Notes: a model not told the origin generated them from the letters alone. A stretch of DNA of 64,000 nucleotides from DAISIK01 sp036822055 (GCA_036822055.1 DAISIK010000002.1:1-64000), one strand, 5' to 3'. Positions 35,079-44,011 are shown, counted from the stretch's first letter. Program-made: numbers and translations.

Positions 35079-35399
35079 TTAAGCGTTGCTCGGTGAGAGG
35101 ATCCCCAGGATGTCGTCCTCCCGCACCAAAAGATACTTTTCTCCAGAGAGGTTTACTTCCGTTCCGCCATACTTCGAGATCAGGACGCGGTCACCTGCTT
35201 GAACTTCAAAAGCGATGACTTCGCCATTCTCCTTGCGCTTGCCGTCCCCCAGGGCGACGACCAAAGCCTCTTGTGGCTTCTCTTTGGCTGAATCAGGAAT
35301 GTAAATACCCCCCCTGGTTTCCTCCGAAGTCTCGATCCGTTGGAGGAGGACTCGGTCGCCGATCGGGGTGATTGTCTGTTTCTTTTCAGTTATCGTCAT
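35079..35399 (-). CDS. groS: Co-chaperonin GroES
   Basis: This 106-residue GroES caps the GroEL ring. It shows TPIGDRVLLQRIETSEETRGGIYIPDSAKEKP (the mobile loop is ETRGGIYIP), VVALGDGKR, VQAGDRVLISKYGGTEV, and KYLLVREDDILGIL. It is slightly longer than the typical 95-100 residues, with a short N-terminal extension MTITEKKQ. It heads the groES-groEL operon. No CIRCE (HrcA) element is visible upstream on inspection. Confidence 0.97.
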   Translation of the reverse strand: MTITEKKQTITPIGDRVLLQRIETSEETRGGIYIPDSAKEKPQEALVVALGDGKRKENGEVIAFEVQAGDRVLISKYGGTEVNLSGEKYLLVREDDILGILSPSNA

Positions 35400-35832
35400 G
35401 TGGATGATTGATTGGGTTAAACTTGGGCTTTCCTCTCATCCACGGGTTAGAAAGGTAGACCTTTTCCCCAGTGGGATGAGAACATCAGCTAAGGAGGCAA
35501 TGTCTGCCACCTACGCGAACAGTCTTGCACATTCATTGCCCCAGCTCAAAAATTTATAAGATGTTCGTGCACAGCATTTTACCACGGCATTGTAATTTGC
35601 TTGGCACACTCGTGAGCGACATCTTGTCACAATCTGCGCCTCGCTCTTCCCAAAATCGTCGCTATCAACGGATTTTTGCCCCTCAACCGGAACTTGGTCT
35701 GAAAATAGCTGAAGCATTCTCAGCCGGACACTTGGAAAGATCTCCCGGGATCGGCAAATGCTCTTTTTCGATTATCTTTAAAAGCCTCATCTGAGGAACT
35801 TCCTCGCTTCAAACCATAACCCAAGGATCGCC
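35400..35832. other. 433-base intergenic region upstream of groES
   Basis: This region separates groES (minus) from an unknown gene (plus) and must hold the promoters of both. I see no CIRCE repeat, no clear sigma-32-type promoter, no RNA gene and no convincing open frame. AAGGA lies seven bases before the ATG of the plus-strand gene. Confidence 0.6.
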
Positions 35833-36504
35833 ATGTTCACACTCCCCTCTTCAGCCCGAGATCGATTCACCCGCGAAGATTTTGAGTTCATCCTGGAGAC
35901 ACTGGTACCGGGGGAGGTGGAATCCGAAAAAATAGCCCTCCTTGGTCTGATGGCTGATCCGGAGGAGGCCAACCGACTCTTCGATCATCCTGCTCTCTTC
36001 AAGTCCCTCTCTCGTATCGATGCCATCTCGAAGGTCTCGGCTCGCTTCTTCCTCTACGTCTGCCTTCGCCACTCTCTTCCTGCCATCGGTATTGAGGACC
36101 GCTCAGTCGCCGACTACCTGGCCGAAAAACTCCACCGATTTGTCCGCTTCGATCAAGGTTCGCTTGCCGAAGATTTGCCCAACCTTTTTGACTACGAATA
36201 CGAGCTCCAATTGGCCTTGCTAGAGGCAGTCGGCTACCGCCGATTCGAGCTTCATTGTTTCGGGGGAGATCGCAGCCTCTTCCTCGCCGGTTTCTTTCCC
36301 GGCTTTCTGCGCCACCGCAAAGAACGCCACGCCGCTCCCGACCTCAACTTTTATGAAGAAGCCGGGCGCAGCCATTACCGGATAGCGCGCGACCATCCCC
36401 TGGCCGGAGAATTCAACCAGCGGGATACCCTCGATCTTCTCTTTAACGGTTTTCCCCTCGTGCGCTGTCAGCTCAATCACTTGGTCCAGGAACACCTTTC
36501 CTAG
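35833..36504 (+). CDS. Unknown protein, 223 residues
   Basis: I do not recognise a family. The protein is soluble, has no signal peptide or membrane segment, and is mostly helical in appearance in its first half (FILETLVPGEVESEKIALLG, SKVSARFFLYVCLRHSLPAI). A central acidic-aromatic stretch LFDYEYELQLALLEAVGYRR and a Phe/Gly-rich part FLAGFFPGFLRHRKERH precede a C-terminal YEEAGRSHYRIARDHP segment. The good AAGGA ribosome-binding site and even composition argue that it is a real gene. It lies about 150 bases before the DUF547 gene on the same strand. Confidence 0.75.
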   Translation: MFTLPSSARDRFTREDFEFILETLVPGEVESEKIALLGLMADPEEANRLFDHPALFKSLSRIDAISKVSARFFLYVCLRHSLPAIGIEDRSVADYLAEKLHRFVRFDQGSLAEDLPNLFDYEYELQLALLEAVGYRRFELHCFGGDRSLFLAGFFPGFLRHRKERHAAPDLNFYEEAGRSHYRIARDHPLAGEFNQRDTLDLLFNGFPLVRCQLNHLVQEHLS

Positions 36505-36654
36505 CCCGCCCCGATCGGCAGCCAGAGCCACTATCACCAGGCTCTGACGTTCATCCGGAAATATTGGCCGACTTTAAGCGTCAGGTCAGTCGTGAACTTT
36601 GGAATATTGATCTACGACCTTGTTGTCGGCGCCCGCCATGTTAGCATCGCCTCC

Positions 36655-37410
36655 ATGAAAGCGCCGCTCCTCCTTGCTCTATTCGGATTAGCCACCAACC
36701 TCTCCGCTGCCCAGAAAACCTCCGATCTAGGCTACCTCGAGGATTGGGGAGACCTTTTGCAACGGTTTGTTGTCGGCGCTGGTGTTGATTATCCGGCCTG
36801 GCACGCCGACCCATCCTCCAGGGAACAGCTGGAGCGGGCAATTGCAGAAGCGGGCACCATCCCCCTCCAGGACCTGACTCAGGAAGCCGCCAAGGCGCAC
36901 CTGATCAACGTCTACAACATGAACATGGTTGGCATCGTTCTCGACCGATGGCCGGTGGAGAGCGTTGCCACCATGCTCCCGGATTTCGGCATCTTCACCG
37001 CCCCGCTCGTACCTCTGGACGGAGGTCGCCTCGTCAGCCTCGACCACGTGGAGAAGGGACTCCTCCTCAAGGAATATTTCGACCCCCGGATCCACTTCGC
37101 CGTCAATTGCGCTTCCACGAGTTGCCCGCCCTTGGCTCGGGAACCTTTCAGCCCCGTCCCGGAAGAGTTGGAGAAGCAATTGGAAACCGTGACACGCGCC
37201 TTCCTCAACGGACCCCATGCCGCCCGTGTCAATCCTATGAAAAATTCCGTCGCGCTTTCCTCTCTCTTCGATTGGTACGCCCGCGATTTCGCCCCGGACC
37301 CCCTCCAGTACCTCAACCAATACCGGGAACCGACCGTACCCGCCCATTACAAGCTGACGTTCCAACGCTACGATTGGAGCCTCAACCTGCCGACACCTTC
37401 CGAATCATGA
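36655..37410 (+). CDS. Exported DUF547 protein
   Basis: This 251-residue protein has a signal peptide (MKAPLLLALFGLATNLSAA) and a DUF547 domain: YPAWHADPSSREQLERAIAE, the central AKAHLINVYNMNMVG, a conserved HFAVNCASTSCPPL, and FDWYARDF. The His/Cys residues in these blocks suggest a papain-like or metal-dependent hydrolase fold, but no function is proved. I chose the ATG at 36655 because it gives the signal peptide; a GTG at 36592 adds 21 residues. Its stop overlaps the ATG of the flavin/iron-sulfur fusion gene (ATGA), implying a shared function in or across the inner membrane. Confidence 0.85.
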   Translation: MKAPLLLALFGLATNLSAAQKTSDLGYLEDWGDLLQRFVVGAGVDYPAWHADPSSREQLERAIAEAGTIPLQDLTQEAAKAHLINVYNMNMVGIVLDRWPVESVATMLPDFGIFTAPLVPLDGGRLVSLDHVEKGLLLKEYFDPRIHFAVNCASTSCPPLAREPFSPVPEELEKQLETVTRAFLNGPHAARVNPMKNSVALSSLFDWYARDFAPDPLQYLNQYREPTVPAHYKLTFQRYDWSLNLPTPSES

Positions 37411-39662
37411 TCACCGCAGTCTCCCGTTTTTCCCACTGGCTTCATACCCAGTGGCCGGCCGGAAAGGTAGAAAAGAATCCCAACGTCCGCCCCGACGGAA
37501 CCTGCAACCTCCCCGGAGTCCGGATCGTCGGGGATCTAGCCGGGGTTCCGCTGCTGAAATTCTCCGCCGACACGGGCGCCGCCGCAGTAGCTGCTTTTCT
37601 CGAAGAAAAAGCCTTCGAGCCGGGCGATCGGGCTGACTCCTCCGAGATTGACCTCGCCATCATCGGCGCCGGGGTTTCCGGGATCAGCGCGGCCATTGAG
37701 GCAAAGCGGCACGGTCTGAACTATCGGATTTACGAAAGCGCTGAAGCGTTTTCTACCATCCGTAATTTTCCCCGCAAAAAACCCATCTACACCTACCCGC
37801 CCGAGATGAATCCAAGGGGACAGCTGCACTTTCAGGCTGACGTCAAAGAGGCTCTCCTGCAGGAACTCGAAGAACAGCGTGAAGAACACGCCATTGAGGT
37901 GGAGAACAAGGCCGTCACTCACCTTCGCAAGCGCGGTTCCGCTATCGAGGTATACATTAAGGGTGAGCAACCAACCCTTGCTAAAAGAGTGATTATTGCG
38001 ATCGGGAGAACCGGTAATTTCCGCAAACTAAACGTGCCGGGTGAAAATCTCGACAAAGTCTCCAATCGCCTGATCGACGCCCACAGCGACGCGGGAAAAA
38101 AGGTCCTCGTCGTCGGCGGCGGAGACTCGGCCCTCGAGGCGGCCATCGCCCTCGCTGAGGAAAACGCCGAAGTTACCCTAAGTTACCGGGGCGATAGCTT
38201 TTCCCGCCCCAAGCCAGACAACATTTCCAAGATTGAGGCCCTCGCTGGCAACGGGAACTTGAACCTGATGCTGAACTCCCAGGTTCAGGACATAAGCGAA
38301 TCGACCGTCACCATTTGCGACAAGGATGGCCACGACCAGATCATCGAAAACGAACAGGTTTACATCCTCATCGGACGGGAGCCTCCCCTCGACTTCTTCC
38401 GCCGCTCGGGAATCACGGTCCAGAACGACTGGAACGTCCGTGGAGCAATTGGTCTGGCCGCCTTCTTCGGGCTGATGCTTTTTTTGTATCATCTAAAAGG
38501 ATACGTCAACTTCCTCGGCATCCCGGGAACCAACCTCTGGCAGATCTTTCAATCGGGAAATTGGTTTCCCTTTAACCTGCCCGTCCTCGGTGGGGAAACC
38601 GGCCTCATCCATACAACCCTCCAAACTGCCTCCAGCGATCCCGGCTTCCTTTTTGCCCTGGCCTACTCAGCGGTCATCGTAATCTTCGGCATCAAGCGCA
38701 TCCGCAGAAGAAAAACACCTTACATCACCCGGCAGACCTCGGTCCTGATGGCCTTCCAGGTTATCCCCCTCTTCCTGCTTCCCTACGTTCTCCTTCCCTG
38801 GATGGGGGCCAACGGGGCCTTCACCAACGGCGGTATCGGGGAATGGTTCGGGATGACCTTTCTTTCCAATGGTCCCGGCACCGAACCCGACGCCTACTGG
38901 CGCGCCTTCGGCTTCATTCTAGCCTGGCCGCTATTCATCTACAACGTCTTTACTGCCGCGCCGCTCTGGGGATGGCTCGTGGTCAGCCTCATTCAGACCT
39001 TTGTGATCATCCCCCTGATTGTCATCCGCTGGGGCAAGGGCGCCTACTGCGGTTGGATCTGCAGCTGTGGCGCGATGGCTGAAACCCTCGGGGATCAGCA
39101 CCGTCACAAGATGCCGCACGGCCCCAAATGGAACCGCTTGAACATGCTCGGGCAGGGGATCCTCGCCCTCGCCTTTATCATCCTCGCCCTGAGGATTGCC
39201 TCCTGGCTCCTGCCAGAATCAGGCCTCGGACGCCTGATTGAGGGGCTTATTTCAGGAAATGGCGTTTTCAGCTACAAGTACTTGATTGATCTCTGGCTCG
39301 CGGGAGCCATCGGATACGGGCTCTACTTTCATTTTTCCGGGCGTGTCTGGTGCCGATTCGCCTGCCCACTAGCTGCGCTGATGCACATCTACGCCCGCTT
39401 TTCCCGTTTTCGGATCTTTCCTGAAAAGGAGAAATGCATCTCCTGCAACGCCTGCACCTCCGTTTGCCACCAGGGCATCGACATCATGAACTTCGCCAAC
39501 AAGGGACTTCCGATGGCCGACCCACAGTGCGTCCGCTGCAGCGCCTGTGTCCAAATCTGCCCCACTTCAGTCCTGAGTTTCGGTAGGTTCACCCAGGAAG
39601 GTGGAATCCAGTTGGACAAGCTGCGGGCTGCCAATCCAGCCGCACCCCAAGAGAAGACCTGA
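37407..39662 (+). CDS. Flavin oxidoreductase fused to NosR/NapH-like membrane iron-sulfur domain
   Basis: This 751-residue protein joins an electron-input module to a membrane electron carrier. Residues about 1-330 resemble thioredoxin reductase/YpdA-type flavoproteins, with two dinucleotide motifs (IIGAGVSGISAAIEAKRHG and VLVVGGGDSALEAAIALAEE); no redox CxxC is seen between them. Then come about six membrane helices, the NosR/NapH-type CGWICSCGAMAE, CRFACPLAA, and two 4Fe-4S clusters near the C-terminus (CISCNACTSVC, CVRCSACVQICP). It likely passes electrons from NAD(P)H through FAD to a periplasmic or quinone partner. The start overlaps the DUF547 stop. Confidence 0.85.
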   Translation: MITAVSRFSHWLHTQWPAGKVEKNPNVRPDGTCNLPGVRIVGDLAGVPLLKFSADTGAAAVAAFLEEKAFEPGDRADSSEIDLAIIGAGVSGISAAIEAKRHGLNYRIYESAEAFSTIRNFPRKKPIYTYPPEMNPRGQLHFQADVKEALLQELEEQREEHAIEVENKAVTHLRKRGSAIEVYIKGEQPTLAKRVIIAIGRTGNFRKLNVPGENLDKVSNRLIDAHSDAGKKVLVVGGGDSALEAAIALAEENAEVTLSYRGDSFSRPKPDNISKIEALAGNGNLNLMLNSQVQDISESTVTICDKDGHDQIIENEQVYILIGREPPLDFFRRSGITVQNDWNVRGAIGLAAFFGLMLFLYHLKGYVNFLGIPGTNLWQIFQSGNWFPFNLPVLGGETGLIHTTLQTASSDPGFLFALAYSAVIVIFGIKRIRRRKTPYITRQTSVLMAFQVIPLFLLPYVLLPWMGANGAFTNGGIGEWFGMTFLSNGPGTEPDAYWRAFGFILAWPLFIYNVFTAAPLWGWLVVSLIQTFVIIPLIVIRWGKGAYCGWICSCGAMAETLGDQHRHKMPHGPKWNRLNMLGQGILALAFIILALRIASWLLPESGLGRLIEGLISGNGVFSYKYLIDLWLAGAIGYGLYFHFSGRVWCRFACPLAALMHIYARFSRFRIFPEKEKCISCNACTSVCHQGIDIMNFANKGLPMADPQCVRCSACVQICPTSVLSFGRFTQEGGIQLDKLRAANPAAPQEKT

Positions 39663-39709
39663 CTCTCGCCGAGCCGTTCAGATTGGTCCAGCGTGCCCCA
39701 CCCCCGGTT

Positions 39710-39838
39710 TCACTCCGACTTGTCGGGATCAGTGAAACGAACCCAGTACTTTTGGATGAATAGGAGCGAAGTTCCAATGCTAAAGAGCTTGAGAGCCAGA
39801 AGGGGTCCGAGGAGGTCGTTGATGAGTCTGAAGTCCAT
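39710..39838 (-). CDS. Possible 42-residue membrane protein
   Basis: The short frame reads MDFRLINDLLGPLLALKLFS, then IGTSLLFIQKYWVRFTDPDKSE. It has one hydrophobic helix followed by an aromatic/basic stretch and a charged tail, as seen in small inner-membrane proteins. It ends 47 bases from the end of the iron-sulfur fusion gene and starts 19 bases from the hpt gene, on the opposite strand. There is no family match I know; the translation simply looks gene-like. Confidence 0.35.
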   Translation of the reverse strand: MDFRLINDLLGPLLALKLFSIGTSLLFIQKYWVRFTDPDKSE

Positions 39839-39856
39839 ACCCAGACCATTTCAGTT

Positions 39857-40270
39857 ATGAATGCCGTTGCAAGTCGAGATTCTGATTTCCATCATTCTCT
39901 CATGGCCATCATTGACCAAAACGTGTTGAACAACTTCTTCCTCGAAATCTGTGGAGGAGATCGGGACCTACTGGAAGAGCTGGCTACGGACTGCTCTCAG
40001 GACGCGCGCCAACTGGCTGCCACCATTAAAACTTCCCTGTCCGCCAACGACCTTGAGCCGCTCCGCCGTTCCGCCCATTCACTAAAGTCGACCAGCGCCA
40101 CCTTCGGAGCAATGGCGCTTTCCGACTCCGCGAGGAGCCTTGAGTCCCTTACTCAGGATGAGGCCTCTCTCGATGCCAACCGATCAAAGGTGGAGTCCCT
40201 CGCCAAAGATATTGAGACCGGAACTGAAGAATTTGCCCAGACCCTGGAAAAAATCGGCGAACTTGTCTGA
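39857..40270 (+). CDS. Histidine phosphotransfer (Hpt) domain protein
   Basis: This 137-residue protein is a single Hpt domain. The phospho-acceptor is His74 in LRRSAHSLKSTSATFGA, the classic Hpt motif, inside a helical bundle covering about residues 20-135. Hpt proteins carry phosphate between response-regulator receiver domains in phosphorelays. It faces a kinase-like gene on the other strand with 40 bases between the two stops. No receiver-domain gene is in the window, so its partners are elsewhere. A second ATG (39902) could be the true start. Confidence 0.88.
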   Translation: MNAVASRDSDFHHSLMAIIDQNVLNNFFLEICGGDRDLLEELATDCSQDARQLAATIKTSLSANDLEPLRRSAHSLKSTSATFGAMALSDSARSLESLTQDEASLDANRSKVESLAKDIETGTEEFAQTLEKIGELV

Positions 40271-40310
40271 AACGGCTGCCCACAGGCTGGCCCCAAATTG
40301 CAAGATTCCC

Positions 40311-41480
40311 CTAGTGCTTTAAGAAGGAGCTGCGCCCAAGGTCCGTCTCCTGCTTGGAGGAACTGGTCGCCAGGCACTCTGCTTCAAAGCTCAGCCGGAA
40401 CTCCGTTCGTCCACCGGCCGAGGGAACAAAAAGTAGCTCAGCACCCAGTTTGCGCGCGATATTCCTTGCCAGACTGAGCCCAAAAACATCCTGCTTCCCG
40501 TCGCCATCTCCACCAAACGATCGGAGCGCAATGGCAGATTGCGGATCATTGGCCACCGCGTGCGTCAGGTAACTCAGGCGATCATCATGAGCGATTTCAG
40601 GCACCGAGAAAATGATCTCAATCCGCCGCTGCTCCTGGATTGCGAGATCCTCCTCCTCAAGAAAAAAGAATTCGCTGCCCGAGACCGCCCGTTCAATCTC
40701 GGTGGAAGCCTCCTTAACCTCCACCGTCCCTCCCGCTGCCACCACCTTCAGGCAGGCATTCATCAGTTGTCCAAGCAACTTCTCCAGGAGCTGCTCGTCA
40801 CTCGAAATTAAATAGGAATTATTGGTCTGGTTGGAGTGGCGGACCGAGATTCCCCGGTCAGCCACCGCTCGGCCCGCTGCAGCAACCAACCGCTCGAGCT
40901 TCTCGGTCAGCGAGAAGGACCGCTCCCTCGCCGAGACCGTTCCCTGCTGGAGACGCATCATCAGATCAATATCCTCGATATGGCCGATCATCCGTCGACT
41001 CTTTGCCAGAGCAGCTCCGAGGTACCGCTTTTGATTCGCCGAGAGATCCCCCTCCTCACGAATTTTCTCCACCAGTTGAACAATCGAATGGAGCGGATTT
41101 AGCATCTCGTCGGCTGAAAGTTCTACCGAATCGGGATCGATTTGCCGAATGTCAAAGGAGGGTCCCGCCGTTAAACTCCGTTTCGCCATCAGGTCCTTCG
41201 CTGAAGGCACGTTATAGGGCACCAATCCTTGATTTTGCTCTTCACTCGGAGCTGGCTTGTCTGCCGAATCCAACACCTCTCCTCCAAAGTTTTCTGAACT
41301 TCGCTCTTTTTTCCCAACCTCTCCAATGCCCACGGATTCAACCGAATTGCCCGGTTCCGAACCCCGGCTTTCGAGACCTGCGTGAACCCTCGGAAAACGC
41401 GGTAGTATCCAGAGCACACCTACCACGCAAAAAACCAGCAGGTGAATTACAGTCCACAGAATCAAGGCATCAGCGCTCAT
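40311..41480 (-). CDS. Histidine-kinase-like membrane protein without the phospho-acceptor His
   Basis: This 389-residue protein has one N-terminal membrane helix (about 7-26), a disordered linker (30-100), a HisKA-like helical pair (115-170), and a HATPase_c-like domain (200-375). At the H-box, where SHELRTPL is expected, the sequence is ADEMLNPL, with Asp124 in place of His. An N-box-like LLGQLMNACLKVVAAGG and a G2-like GLSLARNIARKLGAEL are present, but the G1 region is poor. It may be a pseudo-kinase or scaffold. I chose the ATG at 41480 because it gives the membrane anchor. It converges on the hpt gene. Confidence 0.75.
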   Translation of the reverse strand: MSADALILWTVIHLLVFCVVGVLWILPRFPRVHAGLESRGSEPGNSVESVGIGEVGKKERSSENFGGEVLDSADKPAPSEEQNQGLVPYNVPSAKDLMAKRSLTAGPSFDIRQIDPDSVELSADEMLNPLHSIVQLVEKIREEGDLSANQKRYLGAALAKSRRMIGHIEDIDLMMRLQQGTVSARERSFSLTEKLERLVAAAGRAVADRGISVRHSNQTNNSYLISSDEQLLEKLLGQLMNACLKVVAAGGTVEVKEASTEIERAVSGSEFFFLEEEDLAIQEQRRIEIIFSVPEIAHDDRLSYLTHAVANDPQSAIALRSFGGDGDGKQDVFGLSLARNIARKLGAELLFVPSAGGRTEFRLSFEAECLATSSSKQETDLGRSSFLKH

Positions 41481-41632
41481 CAGCCTGAAAATCTGTCTGT
41501 TTCCCCCAAACCCTGCAAGAGTGATTCCATTTGCCGTCCCGCCCCAACTCCCTCCTCCCGCGGAATATGCTGGAGGATTTCCAATGGAGTCTTTGATCTC
41601 CACCAACCAGTCTCTGTCCAGCTTCCTCCAAG

Positions 41633-42979
41633 ATGTTTTTATTCTATCGCCTTCTCTTTCCTTTCCTCCTCGTTGCCGCCCTCCCCGTTTACCTTCCCCG
41701 GATGCTACGACGAGGCGGCTACCGAAATGGTTTCCGCCAGAGGTTCGGGCTTGGATGGAAGGTCCCTCCAACCCAACCCGGAAGATCAAGAATATGGATA
41801 CAAGCCGTGAGCGTGGGCGAGGTGAACGCCGTTGAAGTACTGCTCGATCACCTAAGCGAGCTTCCCAGCCCCCCTGAGGTAGTCATCACCACCACCACCA
41901 GTACCGGGCACGCCAAACTCCAATCGATCCAATCCCCCGTCCTCGTTGCGACCGGCTACTTTCCACTCGACACCCCTCTCGCAACCAATCCGGCTTGGAA
42001 CGCCATTCAGCCCGATCTATTCTGCCTCTTCGAGGGTGAAATCTGGCCCGAACATTTGCGGGCGGCCCGGAAGCGGGCCGTTCCCGCCCTTCTGCTCAAT
42101 GCCAGGATCTCCGATCGTTCTTTTCGCCGCTGGCAACGATTCCCGCTCCTCGCCAAAAGACTCCTCTCGCTCCTCTCCGAGGTAAGCACCGCCTCACCGC
42201 TCGATCAGGCCCGCTTTCAAGAGCTCGCCCCGGACGACCTCTCCATCAAGGAATACGGCAACCTCAAAGCGGACTTTCCTGATACCCCCGCTCCTGCTCC
42301 TGCGGAACGCCTCGCGCTCGGAACCGAGCTGGGGCTCTTTCATCAGCTCAGCGAGGACGATATTTCTGCCATCCCGGTTATCGTCGGGGTCTCAACTTGG
42401 CCCGGTGAAGAGGATCTCCTCCTTGAAACGCTCCGGGCGCTCAAAGCTCATCGACCCGAGGCACGTCTCCTTCTCGTCCCTCGCCACGCCGAACGACGGC
42501 GGGAGATCGGAGCCATCCTACAACGGTACCCTTTCTCCGCAGTTTTCCGATCCCAACGCCTCCAGCAGATTAACCCAATCTCCGAACAAAACCACGATGT
42601 GGCAGTCCTCGATTCAACAGGTGAACTCTCCCGCTTTTGTCGGGTTGGAACCCTGGCCTTCGTAGGTAAAAGTCTATTTGAAAATCGCGGTGGCCAGAGT
42701 CCCTTCGATACCCTGAGAGCGCGGGTGCCGACGGTTTTTGGATCGGAAATGTCGAACTTTCGTTCCATCGCCAATTCCCTCCTCGCCGCTGGAGCCGCTC
42801 AAGAGGTTACGGAAGAAAATGCTCAATCCAGAATCCTCCACCTGGTTGACCACCCTGAAGAACGTCGCGCCATCGTCGAAGCTGGCGCCCGTTGGCTCGC
42901 AGCCAATCGCGGGGCAGCCGCTCGAACCGCTCAAGCCATCTCGGATTGGCTCAAGGCCAGTCGTCCAGCCTCAAGCTGA
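41633..42979 (+). CDS. waaA: Kdo transferase
   Basis: WaaA (KdtA) adds 3-deoxy-D-manno-octulosonate to lipid A precursor at the inner membrane. The 448-residue protein begins with a membrane-anchoring segment (FYRLLFPFLLVAALPVYLP), then RIWIQAVSVGEVNAVEVLL, TTTTSTGHAK, LFCLFEGEIWPEHLRAA (ETEIWPN in E. coli, with the catalytic Glu), LLLNARISDRSFRRW, and a C-terminal donor-site region with FVGKSLFENRGGQSPFD. It completes, with lpxA and lpxC, the evidence for LPS. The start region is divergent from the kinase-like gene, 152 bases away. Confidence 0.92.
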   Translation: MFLFYRLLFPFLLVAALPVYLPRMLRRGGYRNGFRQRFGLGWKVPPTQPGRSRIWIQAVSVGEVNAVEVLLDHLSELPSPPEVVITTTTSTGHAKLQSIQSPVLVATGYFPLDTPLATNPAWNAIQPDLFCLFEGEIWPEHLRAARKRAVPALLLNARISDRSFRRWQRFPLLAKRLLSLLSEVSTASPLDQARFQELAPDDLSIKEYGNLKADFPDTPAPAPAERLALGTELGLFHQLSEDDISAIPVIVGVSTWPGEEDLLLETLRALKAHRPEARLLLVPRHAERRREIGAILQRYPFSAVFRSQRLQQINPISEQNHDVAVLDSTGELSRFCRVGTLAFVGKSLFENRGGQSPFDTLRARVPTVFGSEMSNFRSIANSLLAAGAAQEVTEENAQSRILHLVDHPEERRAIVEAGARWLAANRGAAARTAQAISDWLKASRPASS

Positions 42980-43018
42980 ACCAAGGCCCGGCCGCAAAAA
43001 TCCGGCCGCAAACCGCGT

Positions 43019-43966
43019 TTACGCAGGACGAACTCCTGTCGCAAAAAGGGTTTCAAAGAACGGTTCTTCCTTCTCCTTTCCAGCTGAAATAACCTCCCCT
43101 TGGCGAAACCCGGCTTCCCTCAAATACTTGAGCAGGGCATTCTCGGTAAACCCGAGCCACAGATCAGCATAAAGCTCACGGGCTTGTTCAAACTGATGCT
43201 CTCGCAGGTCGAGGATGGCCACCCGACCTCCGGGACCCAGCAATCGGTAAGCTTCCCCCACTGCCCGAGCCGGATGCTCGGCATGGTGAAGCGCTTGACT
43301 CAGAACCACGAGATCGGCCTTGCCGCTCGGCAGAGGGACGGACTCAATGTCGCCCAACACATAGCGCAGGTTACTCAGTCCATTTCGCTCCGCCAAAGCC
43401 GTGCCGACCTCAACCATTCTCCGGCTCTTGTCCACACAGACCACCTCGCTAGCCCGGCGAGCAAGCAGTCCGGCCAGCAGCCCCTCGCCCGCCCCAAGAT
43501 CCACCACCCGAACGGGTGAGGCCAAAAACAGCAAAAGGTGGGCAAAGCCCTCCCATGTCCTGCCCGGACAATAATTCTTGTCGAGGCGTCCAGCTAAAGA
43601 ATCAAAATACTGAGCCGAGAGCTGCCTTCTCCGCTCGAGCACCCGGGCAAGATTGACCCGATCCTCCAGAACCATGGCATCTCGATCAAGTCCTCCCAAG
43701 GTAGCGGTCAGCAGATCCTTGGCCGATGACGGCAAATTCGGATGCAGGGCATAGTACGCTCGCTTCCCGTCCCTGCGGTCGATCAAAAACTCGCCTTGTC
43801 GGAGCAGCCCAAGATGCGAGGAGATTCGGGATTGCCCCATCCCCAAAACTTCCTGGAGCTCAGCTACCGAAAGCTCCTCTCCTCCAGAGACCAGGGCTAA
43901 GATCCGTACCCGAGTGGTGTCCGACAACAAACGGAGGCTGTCCCAAGTCGTACTTCCACCAGCCAT
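43019..43966 (-). CDS. ArsR-type regulator fused to SAM methyltransferase
   Basis: This 315-residue protein has an N-terminal winged helix (about 8-80: LRLLSDTTRVRILALVSGG, LGMGQSRISSHLGLLRQGE) and a C-terminal class I SAM-dependent methyltransferase (about 145-265: VRVVDLGAGEGLLAGLLA, ADLVVLSQALHHAEHP, LLGPGGRVAILDL). No metal-binding ArsR Cys pattern is seen. Such fusions may sense SAM or a methylated product, or couple regulation to a methylation; some sit next to methionine-cycle genes, but none is here. Target genes are unknown. Confidence 0.85.
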   Translation of the reverse strand: MAGGSTTWDSLRLLSDTTRVRILALVSGGEELSVAELQEVLGMGQSRISSHLGLLRQGEFLIDRRDGKRAYYALHPNLPSSAKDLLTATLGGLDRDAMVLEDRVNLARVLERRRQLSAQYFDSLAGRLDKNYCPGRTWEGFAHLLLFLASPVRVVDLGAGEGLLAGLLARRASEVVCVDKSRRMVEVGTALAERNGLSNLRYVLGDIESVPLPSGKADLVVLSQALHHAEHPARAVGEAYRLLGPGGRVAILDLREHQFEQARELYADLWLGFTENALLKYLREAGFRQGEVISAGKEKEEPFFETLFATGVRPA

Positions 43967-44011
43967 CCGCCCGTTTACTCAGTATCGCCCGTCCCGATGG
44001 AAGCCCATCAA

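Noticed and set aside
35400..35570. CIRCE (HrcA) element before groES
   Set aside because: A partial GCACACTC-like string occurs near 35605 but no TTAGCACTC-N9-GAGTGCTAA pair is present.
36523..36546. Hairpin CAGAGCC/GGCTCTG after the unknown gene as a terminator
   Set aside because: Only seven pairs, a 10-base loop and no U-tract on either strand.
42980..43018. Repeated CGGCCG after waaA as a terminator
   Set aside because: Short palindromic pair without a U-tract; too weak to annotate.
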